Source: Hymenolepis diminuta
Lineage: Eukaryota; Platyhelminthes; Cestoda; Cyclophyllidea; Hymenolepididae
Direction: 5' to 3'
NCBI GenBank assembly: GCA_900708905.1
Contig: CAADRB010000031.1
Coordinates: 3,330,120 to 3,394,119, forward strand
DNA length: 64,000 nt
Below are positions 21,701 to 31,160 of the stretch, piece by piece (positions within the stretch are counted from its first letter, which is position 1; each line of letters starts with the position of its first letter). The notes under the pieces are model-generated. The model did no database searches and had not been told where the DNA came from. It saw only the letters and a list, made by a program, of their open reading frames with translations. The position numbers and the translations under genes were made by a program.

Positions 21701-24682
21701 TCTGACAAGTAGGCTTAAATAATCATGAGTAGTAAATAATCGGCTTTCCCTATCCCTAACTCAAACTTATCCTGACAAGCATGCCAAATAACTAAGTAGT
21801 TGTATGTTGGTACGTAGTTATGTAGGTTGTGCTTAAGCACTACTAAAGGCGTCTATTTATGATTGTATAAGCTTTTGCCTATATTCGTGTTGTGTGATGT
21901 TGACCTATATAGCAACGTGTAAGAATCGGCTGATCCCATCTTTCGGTGCGACCAATGCGTCGGTCACATCGCTGCCCTCCACGATGTTCGCCATCGGCGC
22001 TGGTTTTGAATGCCTCCTTTTCGGTCTCTTCACCGCTGCCATTGGAGGCTCCCAACTCTGCAATATCTGCAAAGACGAAACTGTACGTTCGCTCTGCACT
22101 ACTTTGTGCTCTATCCCCTAACTGATCTCTTATTAGTCATCTCGAATTGATCTGTTAGCTCTGTTGTTAACTAGTAATTTGACTAACACTTAACGCATTC
22201 GTATTGTTTGTGGGTCATTTATTTCCTCTATTAAGCGCAATTTTTTCTGTCGCCTGTTTCCTTTGGGCAGATTTTTCCTTTCTTGACCATTTCCATTTGC
22301 TGTTATTCTGGTTAAGTGAAAATAGAAGACATTCTCAACCGTTCTTTAAGTAATTTAGGGTATTGTGTTCCATTTAATGCTTCACGTGGAATTTTTTCCC
22401 TTTAATATAACACTGTTTCTACTAAAATGTGGATTCGTAGCCACAAATATAATTTACTCTAAAGCTATAATAACTCCGACTCCGAGGAAGAAGAGAGAAG
22501 ACTTATAACCAACTACTTTTTGTTACGTCATTTAGAGTTTATCCTGTTTATAGAGGACTTGGGTCGTGGGATTGATTGGCTACCCAGGTTAGCCAGTGAT
22601 ATTGAAGCGAGGAGACCTAATTCCCATTTATGACTAGTAATCGGAAAATCTGGTACCCCAGAATTATGTGCTGTTCATAGGGCTTTATGACTTTCGCTCA
22701 GGACTTCAAAAATAATCGATTTTATTCCCATCAGTCTTCTTAGAACTAGTTTCAAGTGTTCTCCAATCATTTCACATAATGACACTGGTAAAAAGAGAGG
22801 AGAAAGTATTAAGATGTTTTTTAATCCATGTCTCTACTATAAATCGTTGCTCTTATTGGTTAATGTGGTTTCATTTTTCAAGATGAAATCAATACCTTAT
22901 TAAAAACATTCTCCTCATCTTATTACTCTCAATTTCTCACACACGATGATGAGAAAGGGAATTCATTTTAACTCTTTCTCCCGGTGTACTCGCCATTGTG
23001 GGCCTTTCAGGTGAAGTATCCATTATGCGATCTAAGTGCTCAATGACCTTCCTTCTTTCTTTGAGTTTAACCTGGTTTATTGATTTAGCAAAGTGTTAAG
23101 TATTCGTACTATTCATGATTTAAGCCTGCACTGGTTAAGTAGGCGTTTGTTTTGTGGTTTTCTGCCAATCTTACAGAAGTGCTTGTGCTCCTTCATTTGG
23201 GCTCTGCGTCATAATCACACTACACTTAAGTTTATCTCAGTATTTGTAGGTCTGTATGTCGATTCTCTCGTTTTAGGCAGCGAAATAATACTTTATAGAA
23301 AAGTGGACTTCGTCTCATTTGTTCTTGCTATTAATAGAACGGTTATTTTGGGTTGTTTTCACTCCCTTGAAACACAGAGAAGAAATTGCTACCTGCTTCG
23401 ATAAATTATATGAAAAATGGAATAAACTAATGATTGACTAGTTTCTATTTTTCCATGCTTCCGGCTGATTCCATTTCTTTTTCTATTCATTTGATGTTTC
23501 GTTATTTTGAAATCGGGGACTTGTGATAGTATCCAAAACACTTGATCTTTTTTAAATATTCTTTTGTCTTTGGTGTTCTGGTTCTATTAACAAGCATAGA
23601 TTAATTCCCTATATTTTCTTTATTACTGTTTATCAGCAAAGACATTTTCCTTTCATGGTTGAATGGATATCTTTTAATTGGCAAAGTTTTAATTAGGTCA
23701 TAAGGACATTTTCCGCTTTGCTATAGCTTAAGAGGTATCGGTGTAATACACAGAAAAGAGGCGATGTCATCTTTCTCACTTTTACGAATTCAAATACTTT
23801 AAAATTGGAAGGAGATAGAGCTAACAGCAAAACATCCACATTGAAAGAGTATAGAAAATAGCGTCGCTCTTGAACTAGCAAGCAGAAAAAATGACCAAGT
23901 GGTGGGTCAAAGCTCAATGAGCACGTGATAGATAGCGAGAGAAATCGATAAATACTCTAACCGATAAGCAATCGTGGATAAACTCTAAGTCTACCACATA
24001 TCTCTCTTGGCCGGTACGGCAGGTTATGTGCTTCTCTGGATGTACATCAATGACTTTGCAGACGTATGTGCTTACCGCCACACCTTCAGTGGCTATCTCA
24101 TTCATTTGGTTTTTATTTGGCCGATTTAATTTCTTACCTAGAGCTCCTTTTGTATAGGAAGAGCTTTAATAATGACTTAGCAAAATTGAAATTCTGTGAC
24201 CTTCATTACCGCAAATCATTCGTTTTGACGCTGGAGTTGCTATCATTCCCATCACATTTCCTTTTACTCTGTACCCTGTCCACTGTTTTTGTTACCCAGC
24301 CTAATTTCACCACTCCTAACTTCCCTTAGCCACTCTTCAAATGCTTATTTATGATTTATTTTTTTCCTAACCTTATGTTCTTCTTTCAATGATATGCTAG
24401 GCTGTAGAAAGCATAAAGCGTGACAAGGGCTCGGCTAGGCCCCGACTTTCAAAACGCGAGTCTCTGGCAAACGTCTTCGGCCGTCCCTTCTCCTGGCGTT
24501 GGTTCTCTCCCTTCCACCCCCCAGCTCCGATGACACCCGTCATTCCACCGCCAACGACAACGCTGCCAGCTAAAGACGGCGAAAGCAGCACTGATGGAAC
24601 CGACATGGAGATGCATTATCATTACAACCATCAAGCAGCAGGAGGACATGAACAACAGTACAATGACATCTACCTTGTGTAG
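15126..24682 (+). CDS. ZDHHC3/7-type protein S-palmitoyltransferase, six coding exons per isoform
   Basis: DHHC-family enzyme that transfers palmitate from palmitoyl-CoA to cysteines of membrane proteins, usually at the Golgi for this subfamily. Exons: 15126-15725, 17789-17919, 19643-19739, 19821-19899, then either 20266-20405 or 21913-22082, then 24401-24679 plus stop. All junctions keep phase, giving about 442 or 452 residues. Features in order: a roughly 95-residue N-terminal extension, TM1-TM2, the DPG motif split across exons 1 and 2, the Cys-rich domain with DHHC, TM3, alternative TM4 exons ending in DET, a T-x-x-E element, and the conserved [14 protein letters not shown] (PaCCT-like) block. 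The DHHC core [18 protein letters not shown] is almost identical to animal ZDHHC3/7. Human ZDHHC3 is about 300 residues, so both ends are longer here. Confidence 0.93.
15726..17788. other. ZDHHC intron 1
   Basis: About 2.06 kb of T-rich intron with GTAAGT donor and TCTCCTCTAG acceptor. No further exon or recognisable repeat seen, apart from a short TA run near 16789-16799. Confidence 0.75.
17789..19739 (+). CDS. ZDHHC exons 2-3: zinc-binding Cys-rich domain with DHHC active site
   Basis: Exon 17789-17919 (131 nt) reads [11 protein letters not shown] followed by [15 protein letters not shown]. Exon 19643-19739 (97 nt) continues with [15 protein letters not shown] and ends in FFVLFN. Together they supply all the Cys and His ligands of the family's two zinc sites plus the catalytic Cys of DHHC, which forms the acyl-enzyme intermediate. 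The serine codon at the junction is split AG|T. The intron between them holds a 50-base assembly gap (18033-18082) and a tRNA-like repeat. Confidence 0.95.
18033..18082. other. Assembly gap (50 N)
   Basis: A run of N inside the ZDHHC intron between exons 2 and 3, next to a repeat copy. No coding sequence is expected to be lost, because exons 2 and 3 join in frame. Confidence 0.95.
18083..18260 (-). repeat. tRNA-like dispersed repeat, copy 1
   Basis: Starts right after the assembly gap with a variant of the family's AGAAACCCGCATTCT motif. On the minus strand, 18199-18182 reads GTCACGGGCTCGATTCCC, close to the tRNA box B consensus followed by a T-arm-like end. Related copies lie at 21335-21490, 48597-48715, 52013-52080, 52165-52325 and 54575-54700. 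Confidence 0.5.
19821..19899 (+). CDS. ZDHHC exon 4: TM3
   Basis: A 79-nt exon between TTTAATTTCAG and GTAAGTC encodes a single hydrophobic helix ([18 protein letters not shown]) ending in CFSEFG. It leaves one base, A, for the next exon. Both alternative downstream exons begin with two bases that complete this codon: ATG (Met) with exon A, ACA (Thr) with exon B. Confidence 0.9.
20266..20405 (+). CDS. ZDHHC alternative exon A (lumenal loop, TM4, DET junction)
   Basis: A 140-nt exon with acceptor GGTCAG and donor GTGAGT, phase 1 in and phase 0 out. It encodes a short lumenal segment with CEYPGSYS, then TM4 ([20 protein letters not shown]) and [11 protein letters not shown]. This matches the position of TM4 and the ICTDET segment of animal ZDHHC3/7. 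Exon B, 1507 nt downstream, encodes the same segment in different sequence. Confidence 0.87.
21335..21490 (-). repeat. tRNA-like dispersed repeat, copy 2
   Basis: Begins ATGAGAAACCCGCATTCT, followed by ACCTCCCGTTGACCAGAATAA and a GTGTGTACCGATGGGAA block, the same order of landmarks as the other copies. It lies between alternative exons A and B of ZDHHC. The box-B stretch is partly eroded. Confidence 0.5.
21913..22082 (+). CDS. ZDHHC alternative exon B (longer lumenal loop, TM4, DET junction)
   Basis: A 170-nt exon after CTATATAG with donor GTACGT, again phase 1 in and phase 0 out. It encodes [20 protein letters not shown]4 with [19 protein letters not shown], then [13 protein letters not shown]. 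Shared with exon A are GLFT, a SQ dipeptide 5-6 residues further on, and the terminal DET. It is ten residues longer in the lumenal loop and visibly richer in G/C at third codon positions than exon A. Confidence 0.87.
22083..24400. other. ZDHHC last intron
   Basis: About 2.3 kb, T-rich, ending in GATATGCTAG. No additional TM4-like exon copy was found on reading through it. Confidence 0.65.
24401..24682 (+). CDS. ZDHHC last coding exon: cytosolic tail
   Basis: 93 codons and TAG. It begins AVESIKRD, so the joined sequence DET-AVE supplies the T-x-x-E element. [15 protein letters not shown] follows and matches the conserved tail block of ZDHHC3/7. The remainder is Pro/Thr-rich and then His/Gln/Tyr-rich, ending in DIYLV. 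The hydrophobic C-terminus is comparable to the vertebrate YVV ending and could bind a PDZ domain; that role is inferred. Confidence 0.92.
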   Translation, partial: AVESIKRDKGSARPRLSKRESLANVFGRPFSWRWFSPFHPPAPMTPVIPPPTTTLPAKDGESSTDGTDMEMHYHYNHQAAGGHEQQYNDIYLV

Positions 24683-24749
24683 TGAATACAAGCCCCTTTT
24701 TTCCTTGCGTCTATCTCTCTGTTTCACCCCGTTTCTTTTCATTTGAAAC

Positions 24750-24755
24750 AATAAA
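24750..24755 (+). terminator. Polyadenylation signal AATAAA of the ZDHHC gene
   Basis: A canonical hexamer lies 68 nt after the stop codon, in the expected position for a short 3' UTR. Confidence 0.7.
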
Positions 24756-27700
24756 GTAGGAAACATACTCTCCTGACGGCTGTGTGAACTGAAGCCGTGC
24801 TTTCTGACTTCACTCCCCTATTCAATAATCGCCTTGCTTCTCCTTTCTCTCTTTCTCCTTGCTTTATGTGTGTATAATTTATACGAAAGCTACAAATGGT
24901 TTCTTTCACTATCCGTATTTGTGTGGTTTCCCAACTTTTGTTTATTTCCTATGGTGATGAGAAAAAAATATGAGGAAAATAAAGAATATTTGTTTTTTAA
25001 CTTGATTGGTCTTATTATTAAGAAGAGGCGGAAGCTGCTGTTAATTTGCTTAGGAACTAATTATTAAAACGCGAAAAGTACCGTTTGTGTCGTAGAAAAG
25101 TAACTTTAACCGGTAACAGAAGGGTGAGGGCATCGAAAGACATTGAGCATGAAGTCAATGTATCAAACAGGCCTATTTCATTTGATTTTTGGATTCGGCT
25201 TGTACAAATATTTACTTAATAGGGAGTTCACCACCTCAAATTTCAAATATCAGATTTCATTATTCTTCCCTCGGATCACTAGGTACATTCTTGACCGGGA
25301 TGTCCAGTGCTTGTTGGCTTGTAGATTAAATAGGACTTTCGGTCTTACCGCTTTAATCTTTCACCTTTTAGATGCCTAGGAAGCAAGATATTACAAGCTT
25401 ACATGATTTTAACATATTCTTGCAGCTAATCAGAGCAGGTAGAAATGACGACTTGCGATTGACCTTATATTACGTCTATTAGAGCTGTAATGTGCTGAGA
25501 TAAAAGTTGGTAGTTTTGAATTGGCTTTTATGGGAATTGAGGAAAATAGATGGTGGCGCCACTTTTTTTTCTAGAGTTAGAAATTTAGTGATGATATATT
25601 TTAAACAGATTTGCGAAATGTGGGACTTTTGATACACTTTTGAAAATCAAAAGCCTGTACGATTTTCATCCAATCACTTTTAGCCTCGTGGCAAAAGAGG
25701 CTGATATCACAGCTAGGGATATTTAGAAAACTTTAGTGTAAATCTCCGTATTTTACTTTTTCTTCCCTAAGTAACTGTTATGGTGGAGCTTATACCATCC
25801 CCTTTTTGGAACAATTTTTTGATATAACCTCTTGACAAAATAGTCCAAACCCAATCGGTCTCTTCATTTTAATGACAGAAAATTTAGTTTAATTGCAGTC
25901 ATTGAAAAAAATTTTAATTATGGCCACTATTCCGAAATGGTTTTCGTAACGACTCGACTATAGTATCTATAAATAGAAGCAAAACTTTATATTAGGGCCC
26001 AGAGGATGTAATTGAAAATGATAAGCTAACGTAACATTCAAATTTACATACACTTGAGTGACACATTTATCGGTCTCAATGCTTTTAAAAGTACGAGAAG
26101 GTACCGATCTATAATACTGACTAGTTACTCTTGAAAATTAGAAAACTCAAGTTTATCTAGATGATATACAATCAATAATTCTGAACTTTGCTTATGTGTA
26201 ATCGCTCAGGATTTCAAGGACTAAATTCATTAAGTGAAAATTTGGCAATCTCATTAATACAGAATTCAGATGGAGCGAAACTCATTTAACGTCCCGAATC
26301 GTTTCAATACTTCTACTCGACTGCGTTCTCCCCCCTTTTTTCATTATTGGGCTCGTATTCAAATGCTTTCAAATTGAAAATCGTTTTGTTAAGGGTGGTA
26401 ATGATACTACTAGGCTCTGTCCTAGAAGCGCTGAACTATTTTAGGAGCTCGATCCTCTTACAAAACTAATAATCCTCCTACAGGCTGACAGGATACAACA
26501 TCCAACCAAGAGCTGAGTGGTGAGCAAGGATCTATTAGCTAACCCTGACAAATAAGAATGAAGTGAATGGAAAGCTAAGAATTGTAATTTAGGAGAGCAG
26601 GGAATAAGGGTTAGCAGAACGTAAGTGGAAACGGGATTATGATAAAGTGTTATGCTGAATGCGGTAGAATGATTTGTCTCCACTCTTCGTATTGATTGGC
26701 AACTAATAAAAAACGTTAACTGTTTCACGATCACCAAAGTCTGATATCCCAGTTTTCAGATAGAGAAGGAACACACAAGCCGGTTAGGCACAAAACCAAT
26801 TTAGTTATGATTTGGTTTGCTAATTATGGCATAAATAATAAAAATGTCAGTTTCCAGGAGGAAATATTAAATAAAATATCTTTCCTACATTAAAATAATG
26901 AGAGATTTCACAATCAATATGTGCTTTCTATCGAATGCTATTGTCTCTTATCTTAAGAACGCATTTCGATCTTAAGCAGTTCCATGCCCCAAGTGTATTA
27001 GAGGTAGGCTTATAATCTTGTTAGATCAAATTAAAGCTCTCGCCGGCAAGCAGAGTTAACTAATGGAGAAGTTGAACAAGGTGCTCGGTGTGGTTATTGG
27101 TTAGATTAGCCTGTCGTTCTTGCGACCAAAGGTCCGGCTGCTCATATCATTTGTATTCTTTGGGTTTATCGGTTCTTATTTGCATCTTTCATACATCTTA
27201 TAGTTATTTGTCTTATTTACTTAATGTGCCTTAATAAAGACCTATTTGGATCACCCTTCCTACGCGGTGACGAGATCATAACAAAGTCCCAATTCTAATA
27301 AAAAATGTACTAAGTAAAATATGATCGTCTTCCAATTAATCATGTTTTAAAGGATCGTTTTCACAGCCGAATTACAAATGTTTACGCAGTTCTAGCCATT
27401 GCGGACGATCACAAAGCATTATACCATACTAGTCCACAATGATTATTCTTTTCTTTTAAATATGCTATTTTACATTCTTTGTTGGTTCTGCCGTATTTTG
27501 ACATGTTCAAACAGGTGTCTGGCATTTGACGTGCATAACTGAAATTCTTGAGAATTTTCTAAAGGATTTTTGATTTTGCCAATTGTAACTGTATTGGGTT
27601 ATTCAACATGAAAATACTTTTAAATTATGAAAAATATTAATATCCAGTCATGTTTATACTATGTTACGTAATATGCTATTTACTATCATTTTTAAATGTG

Positions 27701-30180
27701 GTACTATCCTTTTAAAACAAATAGTGTGTTAAACATCTTAGAAGAAAATCAGAAATGCAATTTGAGAGGTATTATGAAGTTAGGCCGGTCTTGAAATAAT
27801 ACGACAGTTACCGTTAAATCACACCCCAGGACTATCTGACAACAAAATAACTTGATGATTGCCATTATACTGATAAAAATTCTCTTGAACTATTTATGTC
27901 TGAAAGTTGAACACCTTCATTCTTTAATATGGTTTTGGTTAATTATAAATAGACCAAAATTGGTAAAAATCTTCATTCTTCTCAATGACAGGCGGATGGA
28001 GCTTATAACAATTTGATGGATGAACGTTATCCATCCATTGACAAAATGTATGTATTTCAATAGAAGGCTGAAACGTCAATTCGGTCATCAGTATAAGCGA
28101 CTTATTTAAGAAACAGATTTTTGACAGTCCTATCACATCTTGCTGTTGCATACATTTTGGATCGGGAACTCCACATTTATGGGGGGAACAATAGCCACCA
28201 AGTAAAAATAAGAAGTAGCCAGGACATGGTATGCCAAAACAAATAAAGCAGGATAAAATATGCTCCGTTATAAAATTAAAATATACAAATTGTAAAGCAG
28301 AAACCACAAATTTAAATATCTAAGTAAGAGCAAGAGTGTTACAGAAACAAAATACGATTTCTGATAAATCGAATGTTAGGTCACTGGTCACTGCATAACA
28401 ACCCTATATTTGAATCCACTGACGTAAATAGTATATGAAATTTATTAATGAGGTAATTCATTAGCATTTTCTATCCAACTGGGTTATTATTCACCCATCG
28501 TCAGAATGTATTCGCGGTTTTTTAAATATATGCTGATAATCTATATTAAAGTATGAATGTAGTAGTAAGAAAACTTCAGCATTGCATTCTATCCAAGTAC
28601 GATATTCTTGCGATACCTCAGCACATTAGGGAATCGAAAGCCGAAATTCATTCATATCTTTGACACAACTCCCTATCGGGAGTATTTATACAAAATTCCT
28701 TTCCATGTTTAAATTTTTATATGAAAGGGTTATTGAAAGGAACTATTCAAGTGGTTATGACGAGTCGAAAATACTTTTTTACAAGCCCATCATGAATTCT
28801 GGAAATGCTATGAACACACATGTTCTAGGAGCTGAAAAAGGTAGTTATGTTACAATTTTTAGTGGCGGTTAGTATAAGTGAATTGGAAAATCAAGGCAGA
28901 TGTAAAATTTTCTTTCCTCACAGATCACGTCAGTCTATGCATCTGCTTTACTTTATGACAAATCAAGGCTCAATAGGCCAGTTTTTTTATTACCACCCCC
29001 ATTAATAAAATGACTGAAATCCAGCCATTCAGTTCAATGTAAAACAATTAAATAAAGAGACGACCTTTTCTCAGGTATTGATGCACACAAATTTTCTCTA
29101 AATCAACTCTATTGTGTTCATTCATAATGAACTGTATATTAGGTATTTGAAAGTGAGTAACACTCAAACGATAAACTTCTGTTTGTTTGTTCTCAGGGTA
29201 GCACATAAATTTACTTCAACCAATCAGGAACGGGAATTTTCGGTTATGATTAGTGCCACTCAAGATGAAGAAGATCTACGTAATATTATTTGTTTGATAG
29301 GTAGCGAGATGGGTAATTGATACGTGAACAGCACTGTAAACATAACAGTGGATAATTTTTCCTGTAACATGTTGGTTCTCAATATTAACCTTACAACAAA
29401 ACTATGACATTTGCAAGCGAGGCATAACTTAAAAGACTTGGCGCAAAGTGATACATAAAATAAAAATATTTTTGGTGATAACTGTACGAGTAAATAATAT
29501 CTGAATTAATGGTCTTTTGTTAGAACCTTCAAAAACATTGAGAGGCATAAAAGAGAAAGTCGACGAAAAAGGGAAGAAATAGGGAGTAAAAGCAGATGGT
29601 AAAAGCAAAAAGTGGCTCACAAAAAATGTGACTAGAAATTCTTTCTCTCTGTTATTTAATAATGGAGAATTATTGCACTAAAGAGTGGGTTTAAAGTGAG
29701 TTTTGCGTTTAAAGTTCAATTTATAAGAATATTAGCATGATACATCAAAGGGCAAATGCTATTTTTCTTACTTTCTCATTGATTAATTCGAATCAGCATC
29801 TTAGATATCCATCAGTAAATTGTTATAAGTTTAAAGAATTTCCTTTTGAAGCAGGTGCAAAGAAGAGTTGGAAGGAAAAAGGAGGACGTCAGTACTGAGT
29901 GGGCTGTAATAGGTAGATGAAATGATATGCTCTTTGAGAGGCGGATTGTTTTATTCTGTTTGAGCCATTGTGTGATTGTAGAATGAGCCACCGATCATAT
30001 TATTAATTTATAATTAGATATGAGCCAGTGTAGGCTCGACACATATAGAGACAAAGCAAAGCTATGAATCAGGATGCGAAGGTGCAACAATCATTATTAT
30101 GCCATTATCAATCAAATCGAAGTGAAGATGATTGATTCATGTACTCCAGGCGTATAATGGTAACATCTTCGAGATTATGT
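24756..30180. other. Intergenic DNA without a recognised gene
   Basis: AT-rich, with many short open frames on both strands and no family match. The only frame with some protein-like character is at 27939-28307 on the minus strand (see separate entry). Confidence 0.6.
27939..28307 (-). other. Unassigned Cys-containing open frame
   Basis: A 122-codon frame without an ATG at its 5' end. A hydrophobic stretch is followed by YCSPHKCGVPDPKC and, near the end, FCQWMDNVHPSNCYKLHPP. The spaced cysteines after a hydrophobic segment could suit a secreted exon, but no donor or acceptor is clear and I do not recognise the family. A chance open frame is the default view. Confidence 0.2.
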
Positions 30181-30850
30181 TGATCTGAACACTTTCCACG
30201 CATTCTACTTGCAATTAGAAACACCATTAAGGAAGATCTCGGATGCTATCCCGCAGAACTCGTTTTCTGCCCTACTCTTAGGCTACCTGGTGAAATGATT
30301 CTCGACTCTGAAGAGAGAGATGATACTGACCCCTGTCTTATGCTGCACTTCTAAAAGATCACTTCAAATCCATACGTCCAATACCCACTCGGCAGAATGA
30401 TAGGACAGCACAAATTCATAAAGACTTATCAACTTGTCCCTTCGTTTTCTTTCGGGTAGATGCTGTAAGGAAACCTTTGCAACCATCTTATGATGGCCCT
30501 TTCAAAGTCTTAGAACGCAAACTCAAATGCTTCATCCTGGATCGCAGTGGTACTAAGGACTTCGTGAGCATTGACAGATTTAAGCCGGCCTATTTAGAAC
30601 TCCATGATGTAAACCCTAATTCTACATTTCCCAAACTTTCCCCCTTTGTGCCTCCTGATAATGTACACCCACCCAATATTCGTGCTCAGTCCTCCACTAA
30701 AGATACCATACAACCTCCCACTCCCGCTCCAAGACACTGTTTAATCTACCACTCAACCTTCTAGCATGTCTCGATCCGAACTCTCTCGCACTCGTTGCGA
30801 TGGAGGAGTTAACTTTCTTTCCTGGCTGGCCAATTATGTACAATAACTAA
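30181..30850 (+). mobile_element. Ty3/Gypsy retrotransposon relic: integrase C-terminal end of Pol
   Basis: Frameshifted remains of the 3' end of a Gypsy pol gene. Readable pieces in order are RNTIKEDLGCYPAELVF and LRLPGEMILDSEE (integrase core end), then from 30477 QPSYDGPFKVLERK and FVSIDRFKPAYLE (the integrase C-terminal GPY/F-type module), and a terminal RTRCDGGVNF before TAA near 30844. Reading needs at least two frame changes and passes an internal stop, so it is inactive. The reverse transcriptase part is absent upstream. Confidence 0.8.
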
Positions 30851-30889
30851 TTGTCGAACGTTCTTTACCCTTTAGCGATCTAGCAACGC

Positions 30890-31160
30890 TCTAGGGGCAG
30901 AGTACTGTGGGGTTCACAACGCTAACAAGGCTGACTGAATCACGTGCGCTAGAACTTTCTAGGAAGTGCGGATATGTAACCGGTCGCGTAGACAACAAGC
31001 GCGGACGTGCGTGCAGAGACCTTCTCAACTAATCGGCAATCAAGATCCCGGCAACCCAAAGTAGTTTTGTAGTTAATGCCATAGCTTTGAATGACTAATA
31101 TACAAGGAAGTGAGCAAGAAACCCTCCCACTCAACATCTTTCGTGTTATTACCACTTTGG
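30890..31160 (+). repeat. Probable 3' LTR of the Gypsy relic
   Basis: Right after the end of pol there is a short purine-rich stretch (AGGGGCAGAG near 30891) and then TGTGGGGTTCACAACG. This is the usual order: polypurine tract, then an LTR beginning with TG. The stretch to about 31160 is more GC-rich than its surroundings. No second LTR copy is visible to confirm the ends. Confidence 0.4.

Noticed and set aside
30121..31160. Host gene encoded at 30477-30764
   Set aside because: The frame is the C-terminal part of a Gypsy integrase, with clear decayed pol sequence before and after it.
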